64,000 bases of DNA from Diphasiastrum complanatum (taxonomy: Eukaryota > Streptophyta > Lycopodiopsida > Lycopodiales > Lycopodiaceae), in assembly GCA_029204225.1 (NCBI GenBank), contig CM055095.1, positions 44,171,184 to 44,235,183 on the forward strand. Direction: 5' to 3'. Position numbers and translations under genes: made by a program. This document shows positions 33,732-48,300 of this stretch, piece by piece. The number at the start of each line of letters is the position of its first letter. Positions within the stretch are counted from its first letter, which is position 1. The notes beneath the pieces are model-generated. The model made no database searches. It was not told the origin of the DNA and was given only the letters and a program-made list of their open reading frames with translations.

Positions 33732-36358
33732 GACCCTTGTTGAGTAAGTATTGTGTCAAGGCAAGTTCTTAACTAGGTAGACACACCATACCCAGAAGCA
33801 ACAAGTATGAATAAATGAAAACTTTCTAACACTTGATACATGATGGTATCAAAAGTCATATTGGCCTAATGCTTGGAGTTTCTATATAAGAGTTTGTATA
33901 CCCTTATATCATATGTATACTCTTGTATAATATATACCCTTATATCATATACAAACTACATAATTTGAAATAATCCCTCTCTTAATTTATTACTTCTATA
34001 AACTTTAATGACATTCTTTGTAAGCCATGCTCAAAAGAGAATATACTTGATTGATACCGCAAACAAACGAGTGTTTACTCTCACAAAGGCCTGACATTGA
34101 CAAGTATAGAAAAAATTAAAAGCATAGTGTGTAGAGCCAATAGGGGCATCAAAACATCCAAATATGAAAATGCCCTAACCCAACATGTATTATAAAAGTG
34201 TGAAAACACCACATTGTTAGTGATGATAACTTTGAAGAGATCTCCCGATAAATTGAATACCAACATGTTTGAGGATCAAGTTTATATGGGAAGTTGGCCA
34301 CTAGGCCTTAGAGCTACATGTAGTCGGTTGACATCATTTGCAAGCATTCTATCTTGAGATGCTAGGAAATCTCATTGGCAACTTTCTATTATATGAACAC
34401 AAGATAAGTACAACATTAGAAGTAAGATATTAGGTTAGAAATTCAAGCTTAAAAAAAAAGTATTAGCAAAGTGACACTGATTTTGATGAAGTTTGAGGTT
34501 GAAAATTTTCAACAGAGGACTTTGCTTCTTTCAAGGCCTAAGGCCAAGACTTCATCAAGATTCTTCATGTGTTTGGAGTTAGTTTCCTATCAAATGTTCA
34601 CGATCAAATTTCCAATCATCAAATCTGAGTTTGTTTTTTATTGTTGCCACATTGCAATCTTGGCAACATTCCTTAGTCTTCCACATGTAAGCTCATTTAA
34701 TTCTACTTTGTAGAAAAAAATTGGCAATAATTTTCATATCTCAAAGGCCTATATGCTCTTTAAATCTTGTTACAACAACTATAGCTTGTCAAAATTGCAT
34801 TTTGGTCAACACCACCAGCATTTGAAAGTTTGCTATCATGCCTTCCACAATATCAAGTGACAAGTAATGTTCCAACTTCAAATAGTCATCTTTTGGAAGA
34901 GTTGTGTGCTTTCAAAAATAGTCAAATGCTCTTATACCTATTATTCAAGACATGCAATTGCAAATGCATGCCTCTACTTATATTCCGACCACGCATGATC
35001 TTGTATTTGAGAACTCTATATTAGTAAATCAAAATTTCCTTTGGTCAAGCAATGGCATAGAGAGCATTTATATGACTTTAAGAAGAGTTTTGTTCGTATA
35101 ATGCAAACATCATTTCAAATGAGAAACACTAAATTTCATGGACCCATGCTTTATTCCTCAAATTTTACATGGCAATGGCAAGAATTCCCAAAGGAGCTCG
35201 AATTCTAGGACAAAGGGTGAGGTGGTAGTCGTGGGTTACCAACAACTATGAACAAGTGCATCTGCATCCATTTTGAGTTTTCGGAATAATTCGCATCGAT
35301 GACTAGCTTAGGGCTCAAAAAAGTAAACTAAGGGGCTCCAGTTTCTTTCAGCAAAACCTTCAATACTTGACGTACTGGAGGCTCTTTTCTCATTCTCTCC
35401 CTCTCCTTATCCATAAAATTTTCTATTTACAATCAATCTATGTACAAGTTTGCTCTGCATTTTGAAGTAAATGTTTGCACTGCGTATCAACAAATGCAAC
35501 TTGCATGAAGCTTTTGCTCACCGAACTTGTGATTACAAGGAGAAATGATCATCACTTTCTCCTAGATTTCATGTTTCTGAAGCTCATCGATTAAATTTGT
35601 GATTGTAAGTTCAAAGGAGCCCATTGATCATCAATCCATCATGAACTCGCAAGCTGATAATTGACTCACTTTTGTAAAAGCATAGCAATTAAACGAGCGA
35701 AACTTTGTTCATAACTTGTTTGATACATTAGCCAATGTGCATCGATAAAAGATGAAGGAATGAAAACTCTAGATGGACTGGGCACCCACTAGTCAAATGC
35801 AAGCCCCATCCCAGAGTTTTTTTGGTATAAATTTGATCCAGGCTGTAACTTGAAAAGGATTCTAAATCCAAAATCATGGCATTATGCATTCTATTCCAAG
35901 CACCATCAAAGGCTGAAGCCCTAAGAAAGTCTCCCATAGAACATCAAATTGCGATTGCATGCCAAGGGGAGACTCAAATTCTGGTCAATCCAAAGGGGCT
36001 CACAGTGCTGAATCACTTGACCAACCATTTTTAGCTGTGGACTCCAAGTTGGAAGATCCCCAAGATGTTCAAACCGAGAGATCTCTCACCAACACCAAAT
36101 AAATAAGGTGTGATCATTCATGGTGGCAGGCTTCAATAAGTCATATCAGCTAATAAAAAAGTACATAACCTTCATACTGGGCTCAGGAGATAACAATAAG
36201 CCATATCCTCAGGAGGCCGGATTTGTCCATGATACACTTACATGTATTTTTATTATTTCAGACTCGTCAAATGGGTAAGGGTTGCTCGGAAATCTATTCA
36301 TAACCAATTTTGGAGATTTATGATTCTCTAGAACCCAAACACTTCATGTAGGAATTGT
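33732..36358. other. Intergenic DNA downstream of MMT, no gene recognised
   Basis: AT-rich. A TGGTATCAAAAG near 33844 resembles an LTR primer site but no flanking LTR is seen. Short frames (34471-34713, 35728-35937) have no domain. Confidence 0.5.
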
Positions 36359-39300
36359 TCATGGATGAGCTTTGAATCGATGTAGTAATTCCAACGCTTG
36401 CTCAAATCTGTCTTCTTGCAAAGCAAACCCAAACCTGCAGTAGGGTGTATGTCCTGTCCAAAAGCTGCTGCTAATGCAGAGTTGAGTAACCCCAAAAATT
36501 GCATTTTTTATGTTTTGACTGTCCAGTGTTACCTTCCTTGGAACACCATGAACGTCTTCATAGGAGATGATCCGGCCTTCGTAGGCTGCAGGTCGAGCTA
36601 TCAAAGAAACACCAGCCAATGGTTCCACTGGATCCCATCCACAATCAGTAAGCACCTACATACCAACAACAGTGGGGTTACACATTTTCAATTGCTAAAT
36701 ATAGCACGGATACAAAAGAGCAAGGATTGTCCCCCACCACCAAGATTGTCCCCCATGGTTGCAATGGATAAGACCCAAGCTTGAATAATGGTTGCCACAG
36801 AAAGGGACATGGGAGCCGTGTTATCCAAATCTGGCTATGCCTTTATGTGGATGTATGGGGCAAATATTGTACATAATCATTTTAACACAACTAAATGCCA
36901 ACAGATCATGAAAACAAAGGAACGGGCTTTGAGAAGATGTAGTACCTGTTTCAATTTTTGAGCTCTTTGTTGTAGTAGTGCTCGTTGCTGCGAGAGACCT
37001 TGGAGAATCACACTGGATTCTGAGCCCTGCATTGCCATACCAAGTAATTTCTTTACAGTGTAGTTTAAGGTGCGATGAGGCTTAGTCAGGCTGGGTGCGC
37101 CCTTGAGTGCTTCAATGAACACGGGGTCTTGGACTGCAGCAAACCCAAATTCAAGGCCTCCAGTTAAGAGCTGTGTTGAAAATCCACCAATAAGCGCCAC
37201 TGCCATTCTCGATTTCTCACAAGCTGCAAAACCCACATCAGAAAGATCCCAGGATTCTTCACTGTTACTGTTATATTCCAGTCCCGAGAATGAAGTATCA
37301 ATAATCAAACGAGCAGAATGCTCTTGGCATACAGATAGGATTGAGTGGATCTCATCATTTGTGTAGATCATTCCAGTGGGGTTGACTGTTGGTCCAGTTA
37401 TATACAGCCAAGGTTTCTTTTCAGCCTTCAATGCTTCATCCAGTAACTTTGCTGTCACCTTAAAGCCATCAACGGACTGTGTTGCAATCTTTTTCACTTT
37501 GGCTTGTAGAAAGACAGCAGCAGATACATATGTGCCATTGGAAGGAGTGATAAAGAAAAGGGTTCCTTCCTCCTGGACACATGCTAGTACAAGCTTGGTG
37601 AAGAGTGACATGCAACTGTCACTTAAAATGAGCTCGGTAGTCTTTTCAGATGAGCTTACTCCATACTTACTTGTCATGAACTGCATGATTTCAGGCCTTG
37701 GGTCGGTCTCAGAATCACTGATGTTTTGCCGAGCAAAGCCTTCAAAAACTACCATTTTGATAGCTGAGGGAAAGGGTAGGCAATTTTCATCCAAGTCCAT
37801 ACGGATTGGGTCTGTTGGCTGTAACGGAAAATTGGACAGTTCTGCCTTATCCATCGCCAAAACAGCTGACTCACAAAACCTGATGAAGCCAGATGGTGCT
37901 TCTTTGCTGGGTGGTCTCTGGAGCAACAAAGTTGGCCAATCAGGTAAAAGCTTGCATAGAGGAGGCACTTGTAATGTAGGGATGTAATATACCATGAAGA
38001 TAGCAGAAACTATACCCCATAGTCGGTGGAATGTTGATGAATGCCTCCTTTCCTCTCCTCAGGGTCAAGAGCTTGACTTTAATCATCCGCACAAAAGAGG
38101 ACATACAAGAAATCAAAATAGAAAAGACTTAAATGGCAAAAGCTAACCTGGGCGGTTGTGTGTCGATTAGGAAGTTGAAAGCTGAGCAACTCGTGCAGAA
38201 GACAGCCATAGTAAAGCTGATTGATTACTGAGGTCCGACCATGAATTAGTTCCACTGTCTTGCTCATACCATGAAGGAATTCTTCATTCTCGGAAACCAT
38301 GAAAGCCACCTCCAAATCCGAATATACCTGATTGCTATCTAGAAATGTTAGATCCTACCTAAATCACTCTAAACCCTAAACACAAATGATATGATCCAGA
38401 TAAGAAAGGCCAATATGTTTCAGGAAAGCATTGCCCGAGAATTTGCGCATATGTACACTACTCCTGCAACATTTATACCGGTTCAATAGATGCAATGACT
38501 ACCTGATTTTTGACAAGCCCACACATGATTGTCACGTGAGGTGGAAGAGGATGAGCTGCCAAGTACTGCAATACACCATTCGTACCAGGTAGACTAGAGA
38601 GCCTAACATGATCAGAAATGTCCAAGAAAAGTCTAGCATTGATTTGGGCAGATTCATAAATCAGTTGTTCGAAGGCCGTGGAAGTCTTCATTTCAAAATC
38701 TGCCAAGCTAGTGATAACAACTTGCGGCTTCAAGTGCTTCAAGAGCTGCATAACTAAATCTGCTCGACATGGAGTTTCCAGCACAACAACTGCATGACCT
38801 GACTCATAGTACATCTCTTTTGTCGTTGGGAGCTCCTGCAGAGTGTCAAATCTGTCAGTAAGAAATTTGGTCTAACAGAATTCGCACAGAAAATAATTGC
38901 AATAGGCATCGAGGCAAGTTTCCAATAGTTATTATGACCAGAATGACTTACAACTTGAAATAAGCTGACGTATAAAGTGTATCGAACTAAATTACCTCAT
39001 GAGGTAACACAGTAAGCCATTTCTTAGGTAGCCACTTTGCCAGACTTGCCTCAATCAAAGCAAGTTGTGGTGAAAAGAGGTGCAAGATATTTTCAATCAA
39101 AACAGATCTTGATGGCACGACTATGAAGTTCTGCAAGGCATTACAAGACATTTGCTCATGATTTTGAACTGAAAATACTACAGGAGGCTAGTTAAATCGA
39201 ATCTGTGATATTTGCCCAAGATGTCAATGACATATAGAATATTTTGTCAAGTTCCACAGAAAGTCTTGTCAAAATTCAGAGTCCTTTTAGCAAGAACATT

Positions 39301-42300
39301 TTAGCCAAATGGGACACCAAACATATTAAAGATCAAACAATCAGCAAATTTTTTTGATAAAACACCATTTTCCAATCAAATTCAGGGATAGATCCCTCAT
39401 GGATCTTTTTCCTTAAGCGGTGATAGAAGCTGCACATCTTTGTAAGGTTTACTCACAGTAGGTGTCAGTGGAATGCAATGGTATATACGCAGAAAACCAG
39501 CTATTAGGTTTCGAAATTTTGCACTACCAGCTGGCAATTCAAAAGGAAAGTATGTGTATTCTTCCAAAGCTTGTGCTAGATGCGCAAGAAATGGGATTTT
39601 TTCCTCTGCAACTGCCTCCTCAACAAATGATAAGTCCAAAGCACCACGTATTTCTTCATTCCCAGAACTTAAAAATCTGAAGATTGTCTTAACCTGAAAT
39701 ATTTATCATCCAAATAAGTCAAGTGCAGGGCCTCAGAATCCTGAAAACAAGTAATAGCTGACTGACTAAGACAGCTTCACAACCATGGTACAGATGTTTA
39801 GTTTACATGCAAGAATGCATTGAAAAGATGTGTATGAGCACTAAGGAGGTGACATAACCTTGTACTTAGCATCCAAATTATACAAGGTATCTACCTCATT
39901 GGGCTGCTGAAGCTGACATTGATACACAGACAAACCATGCGATATTTCACCCCCCGACTTGGCATATGCCCAAGCAGTTCGAGCACAAATTGGTTCTTCA
40001 CTAAGCAATCCCATAAAGAACTCAAATCGATGCCGACTATTTTTCTCAATTTCCACAAGTGCAAGTATGTCTGTGTCAGCCGCCTGCACGTACCAAACAT
40101 GTACAGAAGTTACTACAAGATTGAAATAATGTGTATGGCATTTGATCATAAATCCATGTAGTACATTGTTGACGGCTTGTGTATCTGTTGAATGTTATGA
40201 AACCAAATACCTGCTTAACTCTTGTTTGCCAGAGCTTTGTTATCTTAAAACCTCTTCTCTTGAACAGGCGTTCACATACAGCTTGACCAGGACGGCCACC
40301 AATGTTGAAGATCATAGCACCATTTGGTTTGATGACAGCGATACCTTCTTCTACAGCTCTTGCTATGAGACCAAGGCCAAATTGGTCTTCTACAAAACCC
40401 TGAAAAGAAAACACACAAGTGCCTAAAAATAATAGAAGGTCACACAAGAACCTGAATAGGGGATTTCCTCTTTGTTGAACTTGATCTGTTCACCTTATTT
40501 GTGCATTAAGCAGAGTGAACTATGATGGGAACAAAAGCATTCTGGGTGGATAAACTACTAATAAACAGGCATGCCTCACCAAATTTTTTGAAACTTTTCA
40601 GATACCACAGCAATTATCTTGAAAGTAATTAGTATAATCAGCATCAAAGACATTGCATGGCTTGAAATGGAGGCAAAGAAACGTCATCTCCATCAGGGGT
40701 TTCAATAGAGGTTAGTCATTCAAGAATGCATGGTGGTCATATTGCAGGCATATTGAGGTAACCAGTCTGTCACTGAAATCAGAGGACTATAAAAAGGACC
40801 ACCCACTTTGGGGCCGGCAAATTAGATTTTTATTGGGCTCCGACTAATCTTAGAAACCCGTTCCGACCCTTTTGGGCCGGGCCGGAACATACTGTACGTT
40901 CCGTACAGTACATTCCGGAACGTACTGGGTCGGAATGTTTTTTTTAAAACAAAAAAAACCAGGTATCAAACTGCTGGCCATGATCTGCCTTCTTTGCATT
41001 CTTGCTTCTTGATAATATATTGAGGGATGCTTTATAATGCATTGAGGGACGCTAGAGATCAGAAACGCTGGAAAACATACAGTTCAAGCAGATTCATTTG
41101 TCAAGGTAATCTCGATTTTTTGTTAAAAATTACAGCTATTTGATGAGCGACCACCACGGCCAGCAACTGGGGACATCATCAGGACCAGCTTGATCTCATA
41201 GTTTCCCTTGGACCACAATGGACCACCACCACCATATCGGTTACTGTCACGTCCTCCATCTCTATTCGTCTCTGATATCTTCTCTGACTGCTGCTCACGT
41301 TGATCCTAGGATTGCTATCTGCCACGTTATATATATCCGGTCTGAGCCACGCTATTATCTTGATTCCGTTCCTTAATCTCCATTGCTTTGTTAAAAACTA
41401 CGTATTTTTTCAAAAAAAAAAATTGGCCAAGTTCCGGAACGCGTTCCAGAAGGCAACTAAGCGACAAATCTACATTGGGGGCCTTGATATCAACCAATAA
41501 CCCTCCATCAAAATCCTGTATTTAATGAGTACATTTCAGTTTGATCTCAAAATTTAACAGCAATCTTTTAGGCTCTACATCCTTCTCGATAGGCTTGAGA
41601 AGAAGCCCAGATTCTGTACTCGACAATGTTGAACCAGGTAATGGAGATGAAAGGGCATCCACCGACAAAATTCAGGGGGTTCATGGCCAATGAGGCCCAA
41701 GGCAATCGAAAATCCACGAAAACAAATCTTCAATGGAGAGTCACAAATTGTTATGGAAGGATGCAAAAGGTAGTGCATATTTCACTCGGAGGAGAGTATG
41801 CCGCAAAACACCCAAAACTGCATCTAGAGTCATTTGCAAGAGATGCATAAAATATTCTATCGCAACTGACAAGAAACAAATACCAAGTTGAATCACTTCA
41901 TGACATGGTGGTTGAAAAGATAGGTTCTAGAAACTACAAACATGATATGCCTGAATGTCTCACTGTGAAAAAATTGTAGGTTAGGTACATGATTTGAGCC
42001 AAAATATGTTTCAAATCAATGCTTTTTCAAATTACGTTTTGCTACGTAGTCCACAGTGAGATTCTATCCAAGATTCCATTGTAATCCATGCCGTGGGAAA
42101 TGGTTAATGTGCATGAGTTGCCATGGATAAACTGGTCTAAGTTGAGTCATAGCAACTAGTTGGCTACAAAGGATAAGAAGCACCACTTGACATTGTATGG
42201 TACAGTAATTAGCGATATGAATATATTAAAGCACAGATGCAATAAACCATTGCTTGCAAAAACAAATCTGAAATGTTCAGTGATTGCTCATAGAATGTAA

Positions 42301-45300
42301 AACCTTCACTAGGTGACAGTATGCCCAATAACTAGATGTCTTTAAGCAAAATACAACAATTTCAGTATAACAGAGATTGCAAGACCAAACCTGAAGGCCA
42401 CAATAATTGCTGAGAGAATACAAAAACTCTTCACTTGCGTTTTCTGAAACAATTTTGAGCATAGCATCAGGATCTGGATTAAGGACCTGAAAAGCATGAA
42501 AATAAAGGACACACAGCATCAGAGTAATAGTAGGTCCTCTGATCTATTTACCAGCAAATTGCATGAGGAATTCCATACGCAACAACCTTGTTGAATGATT
42601 TCAACCCCAAACTGGATGATTTATTACAAACTGAAGCAGAAGATAACAGATCATTGATTACAAACTCGGGAAAATAATGGTTGCTTTTTGGACAATCCAC
42701 AATTCAAGGCCGGCTTCAGAGATACACTAGTACAAAATTTAAAATAGTCGTTCATTTATAGGGGTGGAAGAAACAACCTGGGTGCAGGCTTTACCTGCGG
42801 TATGCAACCTATGATTCGATCGAGCATAATTTCTTTCTCTTTGCAGTATCCTAGCAAATCCGAGACATGAAACTCAACTCTATCCAGTAAAGTCTTCCCT
42901 TCATGATCATAAACGGGAGAACCATCCACATTCAGTGCATTGAGGTAGAGATTGATCCACGCAACTTTGATGGCTCTTGGATTAATATCAAGCCCATACA
43001 CCTATGTGCACAATGGAAAGGGTAAGAAGAAACACATTAAAAAATTCCACAGCATATACCTGCTCTAGGAAAAAAAATGAACAATGACAACCTGGTCTCC
43101 CAAAAGATTCAGACTGATACTTGCCTTTTCAGGAGACCACTTCTCAGCAAGAGCAATAGACACCCATCCATTTCCACAACCAAGCTCTGCCACAACACGG
43201 TCCTGGAATGCACTGTCTGAAAGCCTGTTTATTCCTTCAAAGAACGTGAAGGACCAATCTTCAGGTATGAATATGCTTGGAAGCTCCAGCAACGTCAGCT
43301 TCTGCCTATTTTTTCGAAACCCTTCATCCCAAGCAAGAAATCAGACACCTCGTAAATCCTCTAGTGGTCACAAATAGCTTCAACATTTTGCAAAGTTATA
43401 ATAACACGAAAGACACTATTTGGTACCCCCTTTTCAGCAGCAAATCATGAGTCATATGTCCATTTCAATCAGGTGCCCCAATTCTGGGCCATTGCAGTTA
43501 CCAATTCCATGAAATTGATAGAATGAAAGCCCCACAAATTAAGAATACAACTGCAAGAGGGGATCAAGAAACCTTTCTATCAGTGATAACCCACATATAT
43601 GAAGGAAAGGGAGCTTACATGATGTGAAGGATGAAGTAAACAATGTGTTCCGAAAATGAGAATGTCACTTAACTACCAAGCTCACACCCGTCAACAAGGA
43701 ACCTTTGTAACCAACTGTGTAAGTAAAATGGTAAGTGCGCATAAGAGACAATGATGGAGAGCTCTGGTGATTGTTCACAGAGAGAGAGTGGGAACTCATG
43801 GCCAGGCATGCCAGAAATGGAACTGTACAGATGTTGTGGAAAGAGGCCATATCTGAACATAGCATGAGAAAACGGGTTTCTGTTGATCATGGGTGTCACA
43901 GCAACACTGTGTGTTTCAGCTATGTCTCTGATATCGGCACGGCAGTGGACGGCAAGTGTGCCAATGATAGGGACTGTTTCCCTGTCAGAAGCACTGGGAA
44001 AAGCTTGAAATTTCCCAGAAGAATAATAACTTTTGAGGCCAGAAATGTGTCTAACATGCTGACCGGCATAAGAATTCCTGTCAGTGCCTAATGGAGACCA
44101 AAGTGTCAGCTTACTCCAGTGGGAGATCCCTCACTTCAATAACCTGGCACAGTTCTGCCAGCATTATTGGAAGCGTCTATCCTTCTCATTATGTTCCACA
44201 CTTGAAGAACCCATATTCGGAATTCCTGTCAATGCTAAACTTCATGGGGAGTTCACTTCAATAGCTGCCAGCATTATTGGAAGCATCTCAAGTCTATCTT
44301 CTCATTAAGTACCACACTTGAAGAACCCATATTCGGAATTCCTGGACATACCAATGCCTGAAAGAAGCAACTTGGACGTGGTACTGATCCCTGCTATATA
44401 TATCCTTTAAAGGTGCCAAACTTGTATTACCAGAAGACAAGAGTTGAACAAATGAGCCATATAGATTGAAGAAGCTACCAAGAAGATGCTTGAGAAACAA
44501 GTTAAACATTGTTTTGAATCCTGTGTGAAGCAAGTGAGCTTAGACAAAGTAGAGTAATGAATGGAGAAGTTTGGAGCAGTTTGTCGAAAGCAAGAGATCC
44601 TACTAGTGTAACAACCCAGCTAGATACGAATACTCAGAAAATTCCGTGAAGAACAAGTATAAGATGATTACTCTTCACCCATTCATAGACATATACATGC
44701 AAACCATTTATTAACATGTGCATGCAAATCCTTAATTGCATGTGTGACCTCTATGGTCACACGCATGACCTTTTAAGTCATACGTACATACGTGTGACCT
44801 AAACAGTCCACATACATGACTACTGAAGTCAATGCATGTCACACATCATCACATGCATTTTTACGTGGTGGTTACTTCACTATGCAGTCTAAGATCCTAC
44901 TCGACCCCTGTGGAACTTAGCTCGACCATTGTGGAACTCAGAAAGATTCATACCCTGCAATTCGGCTCACTTCAAATCCTGCTTTATCCGAAATAAAATC
45001 ATGTTCCCTCTGAAGGCCATGGCCTTCAAAGACCGCCTGCCAGATGCTAGCCAAAGGGAAGCATAAGTATAAGTCAAACGAATTTGAACTTCAGGGCCCC
45101 TCTCAATTTGAAATTTTTTTATGAAGTTGAAGGCCCTTTTGCCCTTCGAACCCCTTCACATGAAACGTGAAATGAAATTCTTGAGTATCCAACGATGAAC
45201 TACCATCCAATGGCCAGAAATCATTGAAGACTTGATCATTGATCTCCTTGAGTCGCGATCAGACAGCTGTGAGCCATTTTTGTGCGCCCAACACGGTTCT

Positions 45301-48300
45301 TGCAGCCGCTATACACCTAAATGCGCTAAGCTTGGTTCCTCCTTCACCGCGCTGCAAGTATATTCTTAGTGGAAAGCCCATCATATGTGTAAGACAACGA
45401 TGGGGAGCCTTCATGAATCTGTTCTTCCCGAGTCAAGCAAGTTAGATGGATCTAACTACAGCTTTTGGAAGTTCAAACTGAAGAATATACTTATGGACAG
45501 GGATTATTGGCAAATTGTCATGGGACAAGAGGTGATGGCTCAAAATCTCAATGATCAAGATAGAAGGATATTTGAGAAACGGGTGCAACGTGCACATCAT
45601 ATCATCAACTTATTTGTGAAGGATAAGGTTATTCATCCTGATCAGGAATGCAGTCGGGCCTAAGGATGCATGGGATATTCTTAGGAATACATATGAAACC
45701 GTGAGTAAGTCTCGAGCTTTGTTCTTGAATAATAAACTTCATACCTTGACAATGGAATCAGAAGAATCCATTACGGATTTTATTACTAGGGTGAAGGATC
45801 TAAGAGATTATAGGGGAAATTGTACTTGACAATACTCTTGTACAAATTGTTTTGAATAGCTTACCATTTCAATATCAAAACTTTGTTATGACACTGAGTT
45901 TGAGGGAGAGACCGCCGACATTCGACGAGATGAATGGTTTGCTACTTCAAGAAGAGTTACGAAGACAAAACTTGATGTCTAGGGAAGATTTCAAGGAGCT
46001 GGATTTCTTCACCACGAATCAAGACAAGAAGAAAGGAGGCAAAAAGGATCAGAAGCAGGAAGGCAAGGACAATACGGAAAGGAGACAGTTCCAAATCCAA
46101 TCCAAAGAGAATGGGTAATTGTAACTTTTGTGGTAAATATGGTCATTTTGCGTTTGAGTGCAGGAAAAAGAAGGCAATCCAGGACAAGAAGCAGTCAGGC
46201 AACTTCATTGAAGACGAAGACAAAAGTGAAGCTGCGGGATGCTATGAGTTATTCTCAGCTTCAACATCAGGGATCTTTGAAGACTGCTGGTACATTGATT
46301 CTGGAGCAACGCAACATATGACACCACATTGTGAGTTGTTTACACAGTTTGAGGACAGTGGTGTAAATGCACATGTCAAGCTTGGAGACAATTCTTCTTA
46401 CGACATCAAAGGTCGAGGTACAGTGAGAGTACATTTACCTTCAGGGGATATAGGAGAAACTAAGAATGTTCTCTATGTTCCAGGTTTAAAGAAGAATTTA
46501 CTTTCAATTTCTGCTATCACTAAACAGAACATGAGAGTTGAGTTTGATAATCAGAAGTGTCTTATCAAAGACAAAAACAAAGGTTACAAAGTTGTGGTCA
46601 CAGGATATTTGGCAGGTCAACTTTACAAACTTGATGCGTCTACATCGGATCATCAGGTTTGTGCAGCTTCTGATAGTATGGAGAGCAGGATGTGGCATGA
46701 AAGGTTTGGACATCTGAACTATAAAAGTTTACAAGTTCCAAAAGACAATAATTTGGTAATAGGATTACCTAATATTGTATCTTCGGAAAAAATCTGTGAA
46801 GGACGTGTTATGGGCAAGCATCATCGTATGCAGTTTCCTAAGGATGGAGCATATAGAGCCAAGGAGATCTTGGAGATTGTTCATATAGACTTACGTGGTC
46901 CCATGCAGATTGAGGAGCATCCTACTTCATGGTACTTGTGGATACACTTGCTTAAGTATAAAAGTCAAGATTTTAAGTTCTTTACTCAGTTCAAATCACT
47001 TGTTGAGAAGCAAACAGGAAAGCAAATAAAGATTCTACGTTCAGATAAGGGAGGTGAATTCATATCTACAGAGTTCCATGAATTCTGCAGAACATGGAAT
47101 CAAGAGACAATTTGCTTCGACAGATACACCACAACATAATGGAGTAGCCGAGAGAAAGAACAGGTCCATTGTGGTGAGTGCTCGAAGCATGCTACGAGGT
47201 AAGAACCTCAAGAATCATTTGTGGGGTTAAGCAGTTTGTACAACAGTTTACTTACTTAACAGAAGTCCTACAAAAGCAGTTCTCAATCAAACTCCAGAAG
47301 AAGCTTTCACAGGTGTTGTATTGCATATGCTCATATTCCTAAAGATAATCGTCAAAAACTTGATTCAAAGGCAGTCAAGTGTTTATTCTGTGGTTATGAT
47401 GAGCAAGAGAAGGCATATCGCCTTTATAATCTTACCAGTAAGAAGGTGATTATGAGCAGGAATGTTGTGTTTGAAGAAAGTGAGTCTTCTAACCTAGAAG
47501 ATCAATGAGGAGGATGTATTTTCTCCTACATCAAAAACTCCTGTCATAGATGATATTCAGGAAGATACAGGTCCATGTGATACAGCTTCTACACAAATTG
47601 TACCAAGGATGAGTACACAGGTGGATCTTGGTAAACGAAAGGAAAGGTCAAGCGTATTTGATACTTATTCTCCTTCTACATCACGTACAAAGAAGTTACC
47701 AAGATGGTATTTTGAGACTATAAAAGATAGTCACATGTTGGATGAGGGAGAATCGAGTTAACAAGGAGCTAAGAGATTGACATGTTCAAGTGTCAACTAT
47801 TGTAAAATGGTGAAGAAACGCATTATGCGTTTATGGCTTCAGTGTTGGATTCAGAGGATCCTTTATTTTATGAAGATGCTGCAAAGGAACAAGTTTGGAA
47901 GACTGCTATGGATGAGTAGTACAGTTCTATTATGAAAAACGAGACATGGGATCTTGTTGTACTTCCAGCAGGTTACAAGTGGATTTATAGAACCAAGTTT
48001 AAGTCTGATGATTCTATAGATAAGTATAAAGCTGGTTGATCTACTGCAACACCAATGATCAAGTTGTAGATATCTTCACAAAAGGACTTGGTCATGAAAA
48101 TCAGGACACTCCTAGGTCTTATTGATAATCAATTATCCAATAAGGGGGAGTGTTAGGAATTAATGGTTAATTAATTAATTGTACGCCAGCCTGCGTGCTA
48201 GAAGGCCTATTTCTATTTTTAGTATAGGTACTATCTATTTTTAGTATAAGTACCTAAGTTAGTAAACATAGATTGCTATTTCTGAGATTTAGTAATTAGC

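Noticed and set aside
33841-33860. TGGTATCAAAAG as a primer site of another LTR element
   Set aside because: No LTR boundary before it and no gag after it could be recognised.
36398-36784. 128-codon plus-strand frame
   Set aside because: Antisense shadow of MMT exon 12 and its neighbouring intron.
37376-37987. 203-codon plus-strand frame inside MMT exon 11
   Set aside because: It is antisense to the well-supported exon 11 of MMT.
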